64,000 nt of DNA, taken from assembly GCA_035222895.1 (NCBI GenBank), contig JAVYIG010006820.1, positions 47,324 through 111,323 of the forward strand, written 5' to 3'. The stretch comes from Strongylocentrotus droebachiensis. Lineage: Eukaryota > Echinodermata > Echinoidea > Camarodonta > Strongylocentrotidae. Below, piece by piece: positions 48,901 through 61,113 of this stretch (position 1 is the stretch's first letter; the number at the start of each line of letters is the position of its first letter). The position numbers and the translations under genes are program-made. The notes beneath the pieces are model-generated. The model had not been told where the DNA came from. It worked only from the letters and a program-made list of their open reading frames with translations, and did no database searches.

Positions 48901-50245
48901 CATATATATTTCTAGAAATGTACGCCTCCAGGCTGTGCATTCATTAAGGCTCTTCTGTGAAACTTATGACATACTTTGTATAAACTTATCATACATTATT
49001 AATCAAATCTGTTAGGGGAAAATGTTGTTAAAGATCATTTGTAGAGATATATGTACAAAATACAAAATATACCATCTCTCACCTTTCTTTGCTTGGTCTT
49101 CTGCAATATTAAACAGTAAATTAAGCAGGCTCTGGTTATTCTCATGTCTATACAGCTGGTCTGGATCACCCTGTTCATCTTCACCACCTCCCCCTCCACC
49201 AACACCTCCTCCTCCAACCCCTCCTCCTCTCCCCATCACTTCAGCTGTCACAGACATGTCAGTCACTGTCAATGCATGCTGAGAAGTTAAGCCAAGGTTG
49301 TTGTCGGTGAGGAAGAGGGATCGCTGAGTGCTGAATGCAGCGGTCCCATCCAGGGTATCAGGGGTGACAGGGCGGGGCTCTGATGGAGGATGACCGTTTC
49401 TCCCACCTGGGAGGATATCAATCATAACAATCTATTACGTTGAGATTTTTAAAGTAAGGTTTCTTTATCTTTGCATACTTGTAATAAATAATATGGAAAA
49501 GTAATTGAATTAAGTGAAATTGTATCCTGACATAATTGTAACGTAATAGATTTGTTTTCTTTTGTTTCTTCTTCTTTTGTTCAAGTTTATTTTATTCTCA
49601 AGTTCTTTGGGTTACAAAAGCAAGAGCAAATAGAACACAAGTAGCTTTAAAGATGAAAAAATAGTTCACATTGAAAAGGTGATGCTGATCACCATCTCCA
49701 CCCTGTTCCCATTATAATGCTTATCAAGAATCCAATTTTCATAAAGAGATCAGTGTGTCCCATTGAATTTAAAACAGTAACAGAGTGAAAAGAACATGTC
49801 TCTATTACTAGTATTAAGAATGTTTTTTTAGCTGTTAAAATACCCTATTTCTGCTTGGTATACATGAAGCTACTCTTTGGTTATTTTCAAAATGGCACCT
49901 TTGTCCTTCTATCTTTGGTAGAGTTAATAATACCACTCCTCATACCCCAGTCACAGCACCACAAAGACTCTATAAAACCTTGAGATAGCTCAATTGGGTT
50001 AATGTAATAATTTGTTCAGATCTTTTAGTCTATGTCTGGTGTTGGTATTTGTCAGTTAGGGGTTGATCTCATCAGTTTGACTGCAGTAATGGAGGAAGCT
50101 CACCATTGCTGCCTTGAATCCTGTGTCTGAGACTCTTCCTGTAGTGCCACAAGAGAGCTACTGAAGCAACAGTGACTGCACCAGCTGACACACCAACCAA
50201 GAAGCTTGTCCATGGTGGTGGACTAGGAAGAGGACCCTCAGACAT
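42986..50245 (-). CDS. Membrane-anchored ZZ zinc finger / EF-hand protein, 11 coding exons
   Basis: Exons (high to low): 50245-50104, 49406-49083, 48840-48770, 48237-48093, 47894-47829, 47404-47262, 45837-45741, 45325-45192, 44781-44651, 43671-43573, 43070-42986. All introns are GT-AG, phases agree, and they sum to 1437 nt (478 residues plus TGA). Seen: a hydrophobic helix at about residues 14-33 followed by basic residues (membrane anchor); a Gly-rich acidic linker in exon 2; a ZZ finger at about 160-205 with Cys165/168, 180/183, 189/192 and a following His cluster; then four EF-hand-like units. Only the second is canonical (loop 300-311, D-x-N-x-D-G-x-I-x-x-x-E); the first, third and fourth (about 445-456) are degenerate. 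The C-terminal arrangement recalls calcineurin-B/NCS-like calcium sensors. From memory, fungi have proteins with the same ZZ plus EF-hand order. Inference: a calcium-responsive adaptor on a membrane; substrate unknown. The start is the first ATG, just before the helix; an acceptor-like site at 50257 suggests a separate 5' UTR exon. Confidence 0.9.
44224..44535. mobile_element. Foldback MITE in intron 9
   Basis: The two arms, each over 110 nt, are near-perfect inverted copies starting CAATAGGCCATTTTCGTAAT and ending with its complement, with a short centre. If TA is the target duplication, the element starts at GGCC. No coding capacity. It sits between exons 9 and 10 of the EF-hand/ZZ gene. 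Confidence 0.85.
45402..45500 (+). mobile_element. SINE fragment in intron 7
   Basis: This segment closely matches part of the SINE at 60.8-61.1 kb (the GTTAAGAAC, CACTAT and TATAAGAGTAG blocks in the same order). It lies on the opposite strand here and lacks the tRNA-like head. Confidence 0.6.
46190..47373 (-). repeat. 127-bp tandem array made from exon 6 and its splice donor
   Basis: Nine copies of the junction sequence begin at 46231, 46358, 46485, 46612, 46739, 46866, 46993, 47120 and 47247, exactly 127 bp apart. Each unit holds roughly the last 107-112 nt of exon 6, the GTGAGT donor and a short piece of intron 6. The copy at the high-coordinate end is the real exon. The others lie downstream in intron 6 and differ by few substitutions, so the expansion is recent. 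Confidence 0.95.
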
Positions 50246-51189
50246 CTTGACCTAGACTGTCTGTTTGTAAAGACGAATTAGAACTAATTCAATATAATTT
50301 ACAACGTATCATTTATTGTTTGTTTGTTTGTTCAAAAAGTACATGTAGCTTTGTAGAACTATTGTAAGGGCACTGTATTTTTCTAGAAACAAAAATAAGA
50401 CAAGATTATCAAAAAGAAGGATTCAATTTCAAATGACGGTGGAATGATTGGAATGCCTTTTCACACACTGCTGTAGAGCATGTAGTGCTACTCTTGTGCA
50501 TGTGAACTGCAAAAACGAAAAACATACATTTGACTTAAAAGATGGTGTCCAAGTTCACACATGGCCTAACTTTATAAATCTGGCACCATCAATTGAAAGA
50601 GGAACCTCATATTTATAAAATATTGACAATTTAGGGTTCTGCATTCATTTAAAACTAGTTTGTTTAGAATAAGAGAAAAATATTTGTTGGTCTTTGAGAA
50701 ATTATGCTATCAGTATGCTGAGAAGAAGAATTTCTTAGAAAGCCATTTCATTATTCCAACATCATTGTTTTTAGCATTGACTCTTTCAACCTGCATGAAG
50801 TTTTTTACTTTCAGAGGCATGATGATAGCACTAAACATCGGCAAACATGTATGAAAATAACTTTAAATGAAATATTTTGATATTACTCAAGGTATACATG
50901 TACATGTCTAAAAGTATTTAGCTGCAATAAATAGTCAAACTTAAGCAGGTTATAGGAACATTTAGATCAACGAAAGTACTAGATGAAGCAGATTTTACTA
51001 TTTTTACGTTCGGGTACCCATTTTGGGCGGGTACCTGAATTAAAGAGATACCAGAAATTTCCAGCCCTACAAACTTCTTTCACAGCATTTTCTCATCTAG
51101 GGCATGTTTTCCAGACTATGTAGAAATCATCATGACATTGCAAAAACAAATGAAAGTGGATAACTGATAAAGGATTTGGGGAAGACCAT

Positions 51190-51330
51190 CCAAGACGGCT
51201 TTAGGTCCTCTCCGAGAGACCGGGTAATGAGGATTAATGCCTTACCAAAGGGCACTAGCGCCCTTTACTAGCGCATCGCCTTAGGTTTTCGAACCCGGGT
51301 CACCGGATTACGATACCACTGTTGAAGCCT
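51190..51330 (-). mobile_element. tRNA-derived SINE piece
   Basis: On the minus strand a B-box-like GGGTTCGAAAACC is followed by a block (TTTGGTAAGGC, then TAATCCTCATTACC) that is shared with 15.09-15.19 kb. The left head is incomplete. Confidence 0.55.
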
Positions 51331-51711
51331 AAACATTTAACAAAACTGTCATGGCATCGTGTTTTTACTACAAATAATACAAGGGTGTATTTTCATAAAA
51401 TATCAAATAAAAATATCAGGGGTACCATTCCAAAAACAAAACTGATTCACCAGTCATGAAATGAAATACAATTGTATTCTATAATTCTGCAAGTAATTCT
51501 ATCAGGGAGGACTGAGGATTCATTCAGAAATCAGGGAGGTTTCTATGAATTGTATACATCATTTATAGAAATAATCGTTCAAAAAAAAATCAGGGAGGCA
51601 TTACAATTTGTGTGGAGTGACGTTTTAAAAAATTCAGGGAGCCTCCCTGAAAACCGGGGAGGGGTGGCATCTCTGCTATGTCTTGTCTCAGAAATTATTG
51701 ATGGTTAAATG

Positions 51712-51837
51712 ATATCGTTCCTATTTTCACGAAGTGACGGTAGTGAGGAAAATCCGCACGCAAATTGTAAACGTAGATCTAGACCTATGCGATTTTCATT
51801 CACTACCGTCATCACTTCGTGAAAATAGGGACGATAT
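51712..51837. mobile_element. Small foldback element, 126 bp
   Basis: The arms begin ATATCGTTCCTATTTTCACG and are mirrored at the right end, including the CACTTCG and CACTACCGTC blocks, around a ~50-nt centre. It is a MITE-like foldback 1.5 kb upstream of the EF-hand/ZZ start codon. Confidence 0.75.
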
Positions 51838-52606
51838 AACACAAGAGGATAATATTAATAGCTAATTCTTGTTCAATTTCAACTGCAATTCGAATCTTTA
51901 GTGAGCAGACAGCACTCCCATCGTACATCAACATCAATCATCATGCATGCATACATCGGACATACGATACTCAGATTTGGCAGTGGGCCACGGCCACGGC
52001 CAAGCACCATCGCATTCATCAAGCGCACTCAAGAAAGTCTTTGGTGAAAGCTCAATTATCCCACCCGAACCTGCGGCACAAAAAATGCTCAATCCCCGCT
52101 GGATATGACTGAGCCAAGTAAGGACGGCTGTACACAAGCAAAGGATCGTGAAGGCTCAATAACGTTTACAAATGAGTCAATCATTAACCACTCATGACCC
52201 TCATGAATGCATTATACTTACATATTTTTCTAATTTGGGAAATCAAAACAAAGAGTAGGCCTAGCTAGACAACAGCTGAAAGTAAGTTTATCTAGCTTCG
52301 TTGACAACAGGCGCGCCGTTCAGAAATGGCGGCTGTAAGTTAGTCTTAGTACAAGGCGCAAATTTGGCAGCTAGGAATTTGAAATTTTTGCAAATGGGGT
52401 AGTCTACGTCTAGACTCTAATGGACTAAATTAAAAACAATAACAATAACGAAATGCTGATAATAGAATTAAAAAACAAGACAAAACATTCATCAGAACAA
52501 AATGAAGCAAAATGAAGCAGAACAAAGCAAACACCCTTTCCAGAGAGCCGTCTTGTTCTTAAAATTGTAGTTAAACTATACTAGTGCCTGGAGCCTCTAG
52601 ACTAGT

Positions 52607-52800
52607 AGTGGAGGGTGTGGTAGGTGAAGGTTGGTGGTATAGGAGGTGGTAGGGGTAGGGTGGTGGTAGGGGAGAGTGGGGAAGTGTGAAAGTAGGGGAA
52701 AGTGGGGTAGGGTGGTGGTAGGGAAGGGTGGGGTAGGGGTAGGGTGGTGCATGGAGGGGGAGGGCGGGGTCATGTGGGGGTATAGGGGAGCTAGGGTGGT
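52607..52800 (+). repeat. G-rich minisatellite
   Basis: Irregular repeats of GGTGGTAGGG and GGGGTAGGGT run for about 190 nt on the plus strand. Many GGG runs could form G-quadruplexes. The minus-strand open frame here, rich in Pro, Thr and His, follows from this composition and is not a gene. Confidence 0.85.
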
Positions 52801-54859
52801 GGTAAAATTATTTTGTGTAGCGCCCTCTGCAACAGAACTCAACTATCCCTTTAAGTGTGTCAGAGAAGCTCATTTCATTGGAGAAAAAAAACAATGACTC
52901 TAGTAACCGTTTCAGAATTTCAATTTATCTTTCAGCAGTACATTTCCTTTTAAATCACAAAGGGTAATATGACAAAGTATTTTTTTGTATATATTTGATG
53001 TTCTTTGGACTAATAAAGTTATTGATTCAATCTTCGAATTTTACAATTTGTAACACTATTACAATGTGTCATGTGTAAATATAAAAATATTCTACTAAAT
53101 CATGGATACATTACATTTTTATTTACCAACATTTCAATGGCATTGTTCACAAGCAAATAATATCAGTAAAATGCATCATATGCTTTCTTAAATCAGTTGT
53201 GAATATTGTAATGAGAAACAAACAATATTACCCAAGGGGCATCAATCCTAAGGGTATGTAGCATGGGGAGCAAACCCCAGGATTTCAACGATTGATGAAA
53301 TTAGAGGGGGTATATGATATTCCTCATGTGATGCTTTGTCCCTTAATAATGAGTCAAAGATGGTATATGGTATAGCTACACTTGTGACAGTTCCTAACTT
53401 GCCAGTGGTATATGCACCAGCTCATGGATATGTTACATACAATCAAGTAAGCTACAACAAGCAAACTTATGCCTATAGCCTCCATCCTCATCCAAATGAG
53501 GGTTTCTGGATCTGTAACCAGGAGAATATGGGGGACCTATATTCAAATTATATTGGAGTATGAGAGTACAAACAAATATACATGTATAGTTATATGGAAT
53601 ATAAGAGTTTCCAACATAAGTTATGACTAATAATTTATACAATATCAGGTACTGAAATTATCCCTTTAAAAATAAACATGCATAAATAAATAAACAGCAA
53701 ACTTTTGTTGCCTTTCTATCATCGCATATTCAAATAAAAAAATATTAACCATGACATATATCACTCTTTCACAACAAAGGGATTAATCCTTTTGATATTA
53801 CATCTACATTATGAACAAGTATATCATTATAAACAAGTATAGCATGATACCTAGTATGATAATCAGTGCAGTATGATAACAAAACAAATATGAAACTGAG
53901 TGCGATAACTCTTTTCATAATATCAATTATCAAAATATCAATACAATAAGCATATGAAGCAAATTTGTACAAAAGCAATACAAAATAGATTTTCATAGAA
54001 AAACATAAATATATGACATGTCAATAGATGAGTACATACAATGTTGTTATATACTTCGATGTTTATAATTTGTAACAGGATAGGACAACTTAGTTCCCAC
54101 TTGAAAGGTATAGTTAAACTTCTAATACTTTGAATTTATTTTGTAGAGTGTTTTTTCTAGTTCGCTGTAACAATAACAAGTAGGAATTAAAGCCTGGCAT
54201 AACGATTTACAATTTTATTTATCTTATTTTATGCTATTATTATGAAAAAAATTACTCATCCACATCTGGGTTCATAAACCAGATTGCATTAATTTACATA
54301 TGCACATCTGTATGTGCAAACATTACCTGCTCCAACTTTTGAGAGACTGATGAGCAACACTTGACTGAGAATAAATTCCATCTTGGGCCCTGAGATGGAA
54401 CTAATCCTACATTTATTTTTCTTGGCTTTTTTTCTCTCTCTAAATTTCTCCATCTGGAATTCTCTTTAAACAATGCAAGTGGGATGCCTATCAAAATAAC
54501 AATAATTTCAACAGATAAGCTTTAGTTGCAAAATTAAAATTAAAATTCTGACAATAAACAAAATCGCATAGTCATATAGAATATTATACATTTCAATGTG
54601 CTTTACATAATCGTAGATAAAATGTACCGGTAAACCTATTCATACATATGAAAATCAATTCTAGACTTTTGCATTATACTACTACAATAGTAAGGAATAA
54701 ATAATAAATAAATAATACATTATATTTATAAAGCTCTTGATACTAATGGTGAATACTGTTCAATGATATAATGTCATTGTACCTTCTACTAATACCGTAC
54801 ATTAATTACAAATATTACACTCAAGAACTAAAAGTATACATGGGAAACTAAGCCAATTC
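52801..54859. other. No gene seen
   Basis: Very AT-rich. The 75-codon plus frame at 53336-53563 has balanced composition but no recognisable features. Confidence 0.55.
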
Positions 54860-57800
54860 ACTTCAATTTTTTACCTTGAATTATCAAGGTGATCATGAAA
54901 TACATTTTGCATACCATATATATACAAAACAATCACTAAATTATTTGAAATGCACAAATACAAATATACATATATCACCTACAATAAGGATCTTAAAAAT
55001 CAAACTATGTACATATGCATCAAAACAAGATATTTCTGGTATTATGGAAACCATCTACTAAGCTCTACCAAAACAAAAATTAATTTAAAAAATAGACCTG
55101 ACTGGGCGTGCCATTCTTCCACAGTTTAAGGGACAGGGCCCTGTGGGTTCATTATTCACAGGTCACCATCTCGCAGTCAGGCGTTACCTACACTACACTA
55201 GAATATGCCATGACAACCAGAAAATAAAAAAAAATAACAAAAGCCATCCAAACTTACAAATGGTTCAAAGCAAATTTTTCACTAAATTATTTGAAATGCA
55301 CAAATAAAAACATACACATACCTACAATATGGACCTTAAACAACAAACTATGTACATTTGCATCAAAATAATATATTTCTGGTGTCATGGAAACCATCTA
55401 CAAAAAGCCCTACCAAATTAGATTTTTTTTTTTAAATAGACCTGACTGGGCGTGCCGTTCCCCTAAAGATGAAGGGACAGGGCCCCATAGGCTCATTATT
55501 CACAGGTCACCATCTCCCAGTCAGGCGTTACCTACACTACACTAGAATATGCCATGACAACCAGAAAATGAAGAAAAAAATAACAAAAGACATCAAAAAT
55601 TACAAATGGTCCAAAGCAAAATTTTCACTAAATAATAATGTGAAATGCACAAATATAAATATACACATACCTACAATATGGATCTTAAACATCAAACTAT
55701 GTACATATGCATCAAATGAATATATTTCTGGTATCATGGAAACCATTTACTAATCCCTTCCAAAAAAATTGTTTAAATAATTAAAAAATAGAACTGACTG
55801 GGCGTGCCGTTCTCCCACAGTTTAAGGGACAGGGCCCAGTAGGCTCATTATTCACAGGTCACCATCTCCCAGCTAGGCATTACCTAAAATACACTAGAAT
55901 TCCATGACAACCAGAAAATGAAAAAAATTAACAAAAGCCATCAAAAATTACAAATTATCCAGAGGAAATTTTAAGTAAATTATTTGAAATGCACAAATAT
56001 AAATATACACATACCATATAATATGGATCTTAAAAATCAAACTATGTACATAAACATCAAAATAATATATTTCTGGTATTATGGAAACCATCTACTAAGC
56101 TCTACCAAAACAAAAATTAATTTAAAAAATAGACCTGACTGGGCGTGCCGTTCTCCCACAGTTTAAGGGACAGGGCCCTGTGGGTTCATTATTCACAGGT
56201 CACCATCTCCCAGTCAGGCATTACCTACACTACACTAGAATATGCCATGACAACCAGAAAATGAAAAAAAATAACAAAAGCCATCCAAACTTACAAATGG
56301 TCCAAAACTAAATTTTCACTAAATTATTTGAAATGCACAAATAAAAATATACACATACCTACAATATGGATCTTAAACAACAAACTATGTACATTTGCAT
56401 CAAAAGAATATATTTCTGGTGTCATGGAAACCATCTTGATAAAGCCCTACCAAATTAGATTTTTTTTTTTAAATAGACCTGACTGGGCGTGCCGTTCTCC
56501 CACAGTTTAAGGGACAGAGCCCAGTGGGCTCATTATTCACAGGTCACCATCTCCCAGCCAGGCAATAATTACCTTTAGTACACTAGAATGCCATGACAAC
56601 CAGAAAATAAACAAAATAAGAAAAGTGATCGAAAATTACAAATGGTCCAGAGGAAAATTTTCACTCAATTATTTGAAATGCACAAATACAAATATAAACA
56701 TATCATATAATATGGATCTTAAAAATCAAACTATGTACATATGCATCAAGACAAAATATTTCTGGTATCATATAAACCCTCTACTAAGCCCTACCAAAAT
56801 TAATTTAAAAAATAATTAAAAAATAGACCTGACTGGGCGTGCCGTTCTCACAGTTTTAGGGACAGGGCCCAGTGGGCTCATTATTCACAGGTCACCATCT
56901 CCCAGTCAGGCATTACACTACACTAGAATGTCATGACAACCAGAAAATAAAGAGAAAAAAAGAAAAGTGATAGAAAATTACAAATGGTCCAGAGGAAAAT
57001 TTTCACTAAATTATTTAAAGGTAAAGACCAGTAATGGTCATGCGATTGCATTGTGAAAGAAACGTTGTGGAATCGATCAGAAAAGGTTGATCATCTAGCA
57101 TCTAGCATCTGCAAGGTTCTGGAATCATCAAAATGATAAGAAATTTGGCCCATTCTTCGTAAAGTTACAAGCACTATACACAGAAAAATGTATATGGGAC
57201 TACCCTATCTCTCTCACACGACCATGAGAGAAATAAATTTACCAAATATATGAATTAGTAGGCGGTTTCCCGGCAAATTTTTTATCATCATGTATTAGTC
57301 AAAACATATTCTTTCACATGATTGGTAATGAGAGCTTCCATTTCATTTTTTGAAATTGGGGCGTTACCAATGCTGGTCTTTACCTTTAAAGTGCATATAC
57401 ATGTAAATACATATATAAACATAACATACAATATGGATCTTTAAAATCAAACTATGTACATATGCATCAAAACAATATATTTCTGGTATCATGTAAATCC
57501 TCTACTAATTAGCCCTACCAAAATTAATTTAAAAAATAATTAAAAAATAGATCTGACTGGGCGTGCCGTTCTCCCACAGTTTAAGGGACAGAGCCCAGTG
57601 GGCTCATTATTCACAGGTCACCATCTCCCAGCCAGGCAATAATTACTTTTAGTACACTAGAATGCCATGACAACCAGAAAATGAAAAAAATAAGAAAAGT
57701 GATAGCAAATTACAAATGGTCCAGAGGAAAATTTTCACTAAATTATTTGAAATGCACAAATAAAAATATAAACATAACATACAATATGGATCTTAAAAAT

Positions 57801-59760
57801 CAAACTTTGTACATATGCATCAAAACAATATCTTTCTGGTATCATGTAAACCCTCTATTAAGCCCTACCAAAATTAATTTAAAAAATAATTAAAAAATAG
57901 ACCTGACTGGGCGTGCCGTTCTCCCACAGTTTAAGGGACAGAGCCCAGTGGGCTCATTATTCACAGGTCACCATCTCCCAGCCAGGCAATAATTACTTTT
58001 AGTACACTAGAATGCCATGACAACCAGAAAATGAAAAAAATAAGAAAAGTGATAGCAAATTACAAATGGTCCAGAGGAAAATTTTCACTAAATTATTTGA
58101 AATGCACAAATAAAAATATAAACATAACATACAATATGGATCTTAAAAATCAAACTTTGTACATATGCATCAAAACAATATCTTTCTGGTATCATGTAAA
58201 CCCTCTATTAAGCCCTACCAAAATTAATTTAAAAAATAATTAAAAAATAGACCTGACTGGGCGTGCCGTTCTCCCACAGTTTAAGGGACAGGGCCCAGTG
58301 GGCTCATTATTCACAGGTCACCATCTCCCAGCCAGGCATTACACTACACTAGAATGCCATGACAACCAGAAATGAATAAAATAACAAAAGCCGTCAAAAT
58401 TTACAAGTGGTCCAAAGCAAAATTTTCACTTAATAATGTGAAATGTGAAATGCACAAATACAAATATACACATAACATACAATATGGATCTTAAAAATCA
58501 AACTATGCACATTATGCATCAAAACAATATATTTCTGGTATCATGGAAACCTTCTACTAATCCCTACCAAAAAAAATAAAATAATAGACCTGACTGGGCG
58601 TGCCGTTCTCCCACAGTTTAAGGGACAGAGCCCAGTGGGCTCATTACTCACAGGTCACCATCTCCCAGCCAGGCGTTACCTACACTACACTAGAATGCCA
58701 TGACAACCAGAAATGAATAAAATAACAAAAGCCGTCAAAATTTACAAGTGGTCCAAAGCAAAATTTTCACTTAATAATGTGAAATGTGAAATGCACAAAT
58801 ACAAATATACACATAACATACAATATGGATCTTAAAAATCAAACTATGCACATTATGCATCAAAACAATATATTTCTGGTATCATGGAAACCTTCTACTA
58901 ATCCCTACCAAAAAAAATAAAATAATAGACCTGACTGGGCGTGCCGTTCTCCCACAGTTTAAGGGACAGAGCCCAGTGGGCTCATTACTCACAGGTCACC
59001 ATCTCCCAGCCAGGCGTTACCTACACTACACTAGAATGCCATGACAACCAGAAAATGAAAAAATAAATAAAAACAATCAAATATTACAAATGGTCCAGAG
59101 CACAATTTTCACTAAATTATTTGAAATTCACAAATAAAAATATTAACATACCTACAATATGGATCTTAAAAATCAAACTATGCACATATGCATCAAAAGA
59201 ATATATTTCTGGTGTTATGGAAATCATCTAGAAAAAGCCCTACCATAATTTTAGAATTAAAAAAAAATAGACCTGACTGGGCGTGCCGTTCTCCCACAGT
59301 TTAAGGGACAGGGCCCAGTGGGCTCATTATTCACAGGTCACCATCTCCAAGCCAGGAGTTAACTACACTACACTAGAATGCCATAACAACCAGAAATGAA
59401 AAAAATAACAAAAGCCATCAAAAATTATAAGTGGTCCAAAGCAAAATTTTCACTAAATAATGTGAAATGTGAAATGCACAAATACAAATATACACATAAC
59501 ATACAATATGGATCTTAAAAATCAAACTATGCACATATTCATCAAAACAATATATTTCTGGTATTATGGAAACCTTCTACTAATCCCTACCAAAAAAATT
59601 ACAAAAATAGACCTGACTGGGCGTGCCGTTCTCCCACAGTTTAAGGGACAGAGCCCAGTGGGCTCATTATTCACAGGTCACCATCTCCCAGCCAGGCGTT
59701 AACTACACTATACTAGCATGCCATGACAACCAGAAAATAAAAAAAATAACAAAAGCCATC
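54860..59760 (+). repeat. Satellite array, about 345-bp unit, 13 copies
   Basis: The block ACTGGGCGTGCC recurs at about 55103, 55447, 55799, 56140, 56484, 56834, 57558, 57908, 58258, 58595, 58936, 59278 and 59618. Spacing is 337-354 bp except where a MITE adds 371 bp at 57.0 kb. Each unit has a GC-richer ~95-bp core and a long AT-rich remainder. Neighbouring units near 57.7/58.0 kb (350 bp) and 58.4/58.7 kb (341 bp) are essentially identical, a sign of recent local duplication. The short MKCTN- and YKWSR-type frames in it are repeat artefacts. Confidence 0.97.
57019..57385. mobile_element. TTAA-flanked MITE inside the satellite
   Basis: Perfect 13-bp terminal inverted repeats (AGGTAAAGACCAG and its complement) are flanked by TTAA at 57015-57018 and 57386-57389. 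It interrupts one satellite unit. A TTAA target duplication points to piggyBac-type mobilisation, though the TIR does not start with the usual CCC. Non-coding. Confidence 0.8.
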
Positions 59761-60794
59761 AGATAATCTTCACATACTGATCCAAACGAAAGAAAATTCA
59801 AGCTGGGATAAATATCCATGGGTGGCTTTGTCATTGAAACATTTAATTATACAAATTAATTTAGACTTCTTTTCTTGTACACAAAGGCTCAAATTCACAA
59901 ATGAGGTTTGTCAACAAACCCTTGTGAATTCGGGCCACAAGGTGCGTCATCCATTTGGATTTCAGGAAAACTCAACGTTCTCTCCTGAAAAGATTATTGA
60001 ATGCCACAAAGAAGTTGATGTTTGGTAAGGTGACACTGATTGCACAAGCAATCCATGACTTTGAATATCATATACAGCTTCAAAAAAAGAAAATTCACAT
60101 TTGGAGAGAGAAGTAGAAAGAAAGGGGAGGGGAGGGGTCTTGGTTTGTACCTGCTATATGCAGTATTCAAACAAGAAGATTTGATAAGTATTAAGGAAAG
60201 CTATAAAATTAAATATGACTATATATACAGAAATAAGTGAATCTGATCAAAAGCATTCAAACAAGCAAATTGAGATTTGATAAAAATGATACCGGTAAGT
60301 AGTTTTATTTCAAGTAATATAAGAAAGAGAGGGAGTAATAATTGCTTTGTATCTGACATACAGTATTCAAACTTAAGCAATTCAGATGTATAGTATATAA
60401 ACAGTGAAATATAGATTCAGTAAGTCAAACTGGCAATAACAGGGAAACCGAAGAAAAATATTTGTATGAATCCAAACTTACAGATGTAGATAACAGAGAG
60501 ATAGACAGTTCATGCCACAAAAATAATGTTCAGTATGACTATGAAAATTAGATTCAACAAATCATAGTAAAGAGAAAGAGAGGGATCTTCCTTGAAGGAA
60601 ACTTAAATATAACATAATGAGAATAATAATTCAAAGCGTAAAATTTCAGGAATATGCAGCCCTTTATAGGAGAGGATTGAAAACAATCGGTGACAAAAGG
60701 GAAACACAAAAGGGAAACAGAATGGGATTTGTTATAAATGAAATATGCATAACACAGACATTTCTACTTCTATGTCGAAACTTGACAGGATCCA
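59761..60794. other. No gene seen
   Basis: AT-rich. A loose ~120-200-bp similarity (CAGTATTCAAAC, AGAAAGAGAGGGA words near 60160, 60320 and 60570) hints at another decayed tandem repeat. Confidence 0.45.
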
Positions 60795-61113
60795 CAAGTC
60801 AGGATATAACGCCAAGGTTACTGGAGTGTGCAGGTGGATCACTACACTGGGGTTCCCCCTACTCTTATACGAATAGTGCAGTGGGTTCTTAACGTGCAGG
60901 GGTAGTGACTCTCCTGTACACGGGGCTTCCATTTAACGTCCTATCCGAGGGACGGAGTTTTCCACTTAACATATCCTGGGTCTATGAAACAAGGGGAGGG
61001 GCACGTTAACACACAACGCAGGCTTCAATCATCTGCCTGGGTGGAATTCAAACCCTGAGATTTTTGGTTTGACAGGCAGGCGCTTTACTGACTGAGCCAA
61101 CTCACCTCCAATT
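60795..61113 (-). mobile_element. tRNA-derived SINE
   Basis: Read on the minus strand, the head has a tRNA-like A box (TGGCTCAGTCAGTAAAG) and a B box (GGGTTTGAATTCC) about 30 nt further on. A body with GGATAGGACGTTAAATGGA follows. It lies downstream of the 128-residue gene and in the same orientation. Confidence 0.8.

Larger units (their letters stand above)
50246..52600. other. Upstream region of the EF-hand/ZZ gene
   Basis: No coding exon is seen. It holds a SINE piece (51.2 kb), a foldback element (51.7 kb) and a CpG-richer patch near 52.30-52.34 kb with a GCGCGC core and an ATGGCGGC block (YY1-like on either strand). This patch is a possible promoter; two GTAAGT donors on the plus strand there (about 52.28 and 52.33 kb) could mark a divergent transcript. 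Low confidence on function. Confidence 0.3.

Noticed and set aside
49012-49282. Plus-strand Pro/Ser-rich frame at 49.0-49.3 kb
   Set aside because: It is the antisense shadow of exon 2 of the EF-hand/ZZ gene.
53336-53563. 75-codon plus-strand frame with Tyr/Asn/His-rich translation
   Set aside because: No splice partners or recognisable domain; surrounded by AT-rich DNA.
54876-59702. Repeated 60-94-codon plus-strand frames
   Set aside because: They are parts of the satellite unit and differ by indels between copies, which no coding constraint would allow.
54860-59760. A CRISPR-like array, because of regular repeats with variable parts
   Set aside because: Unit length, AT-rich variable parts homologous to each other, and the animal context make it a satellite.
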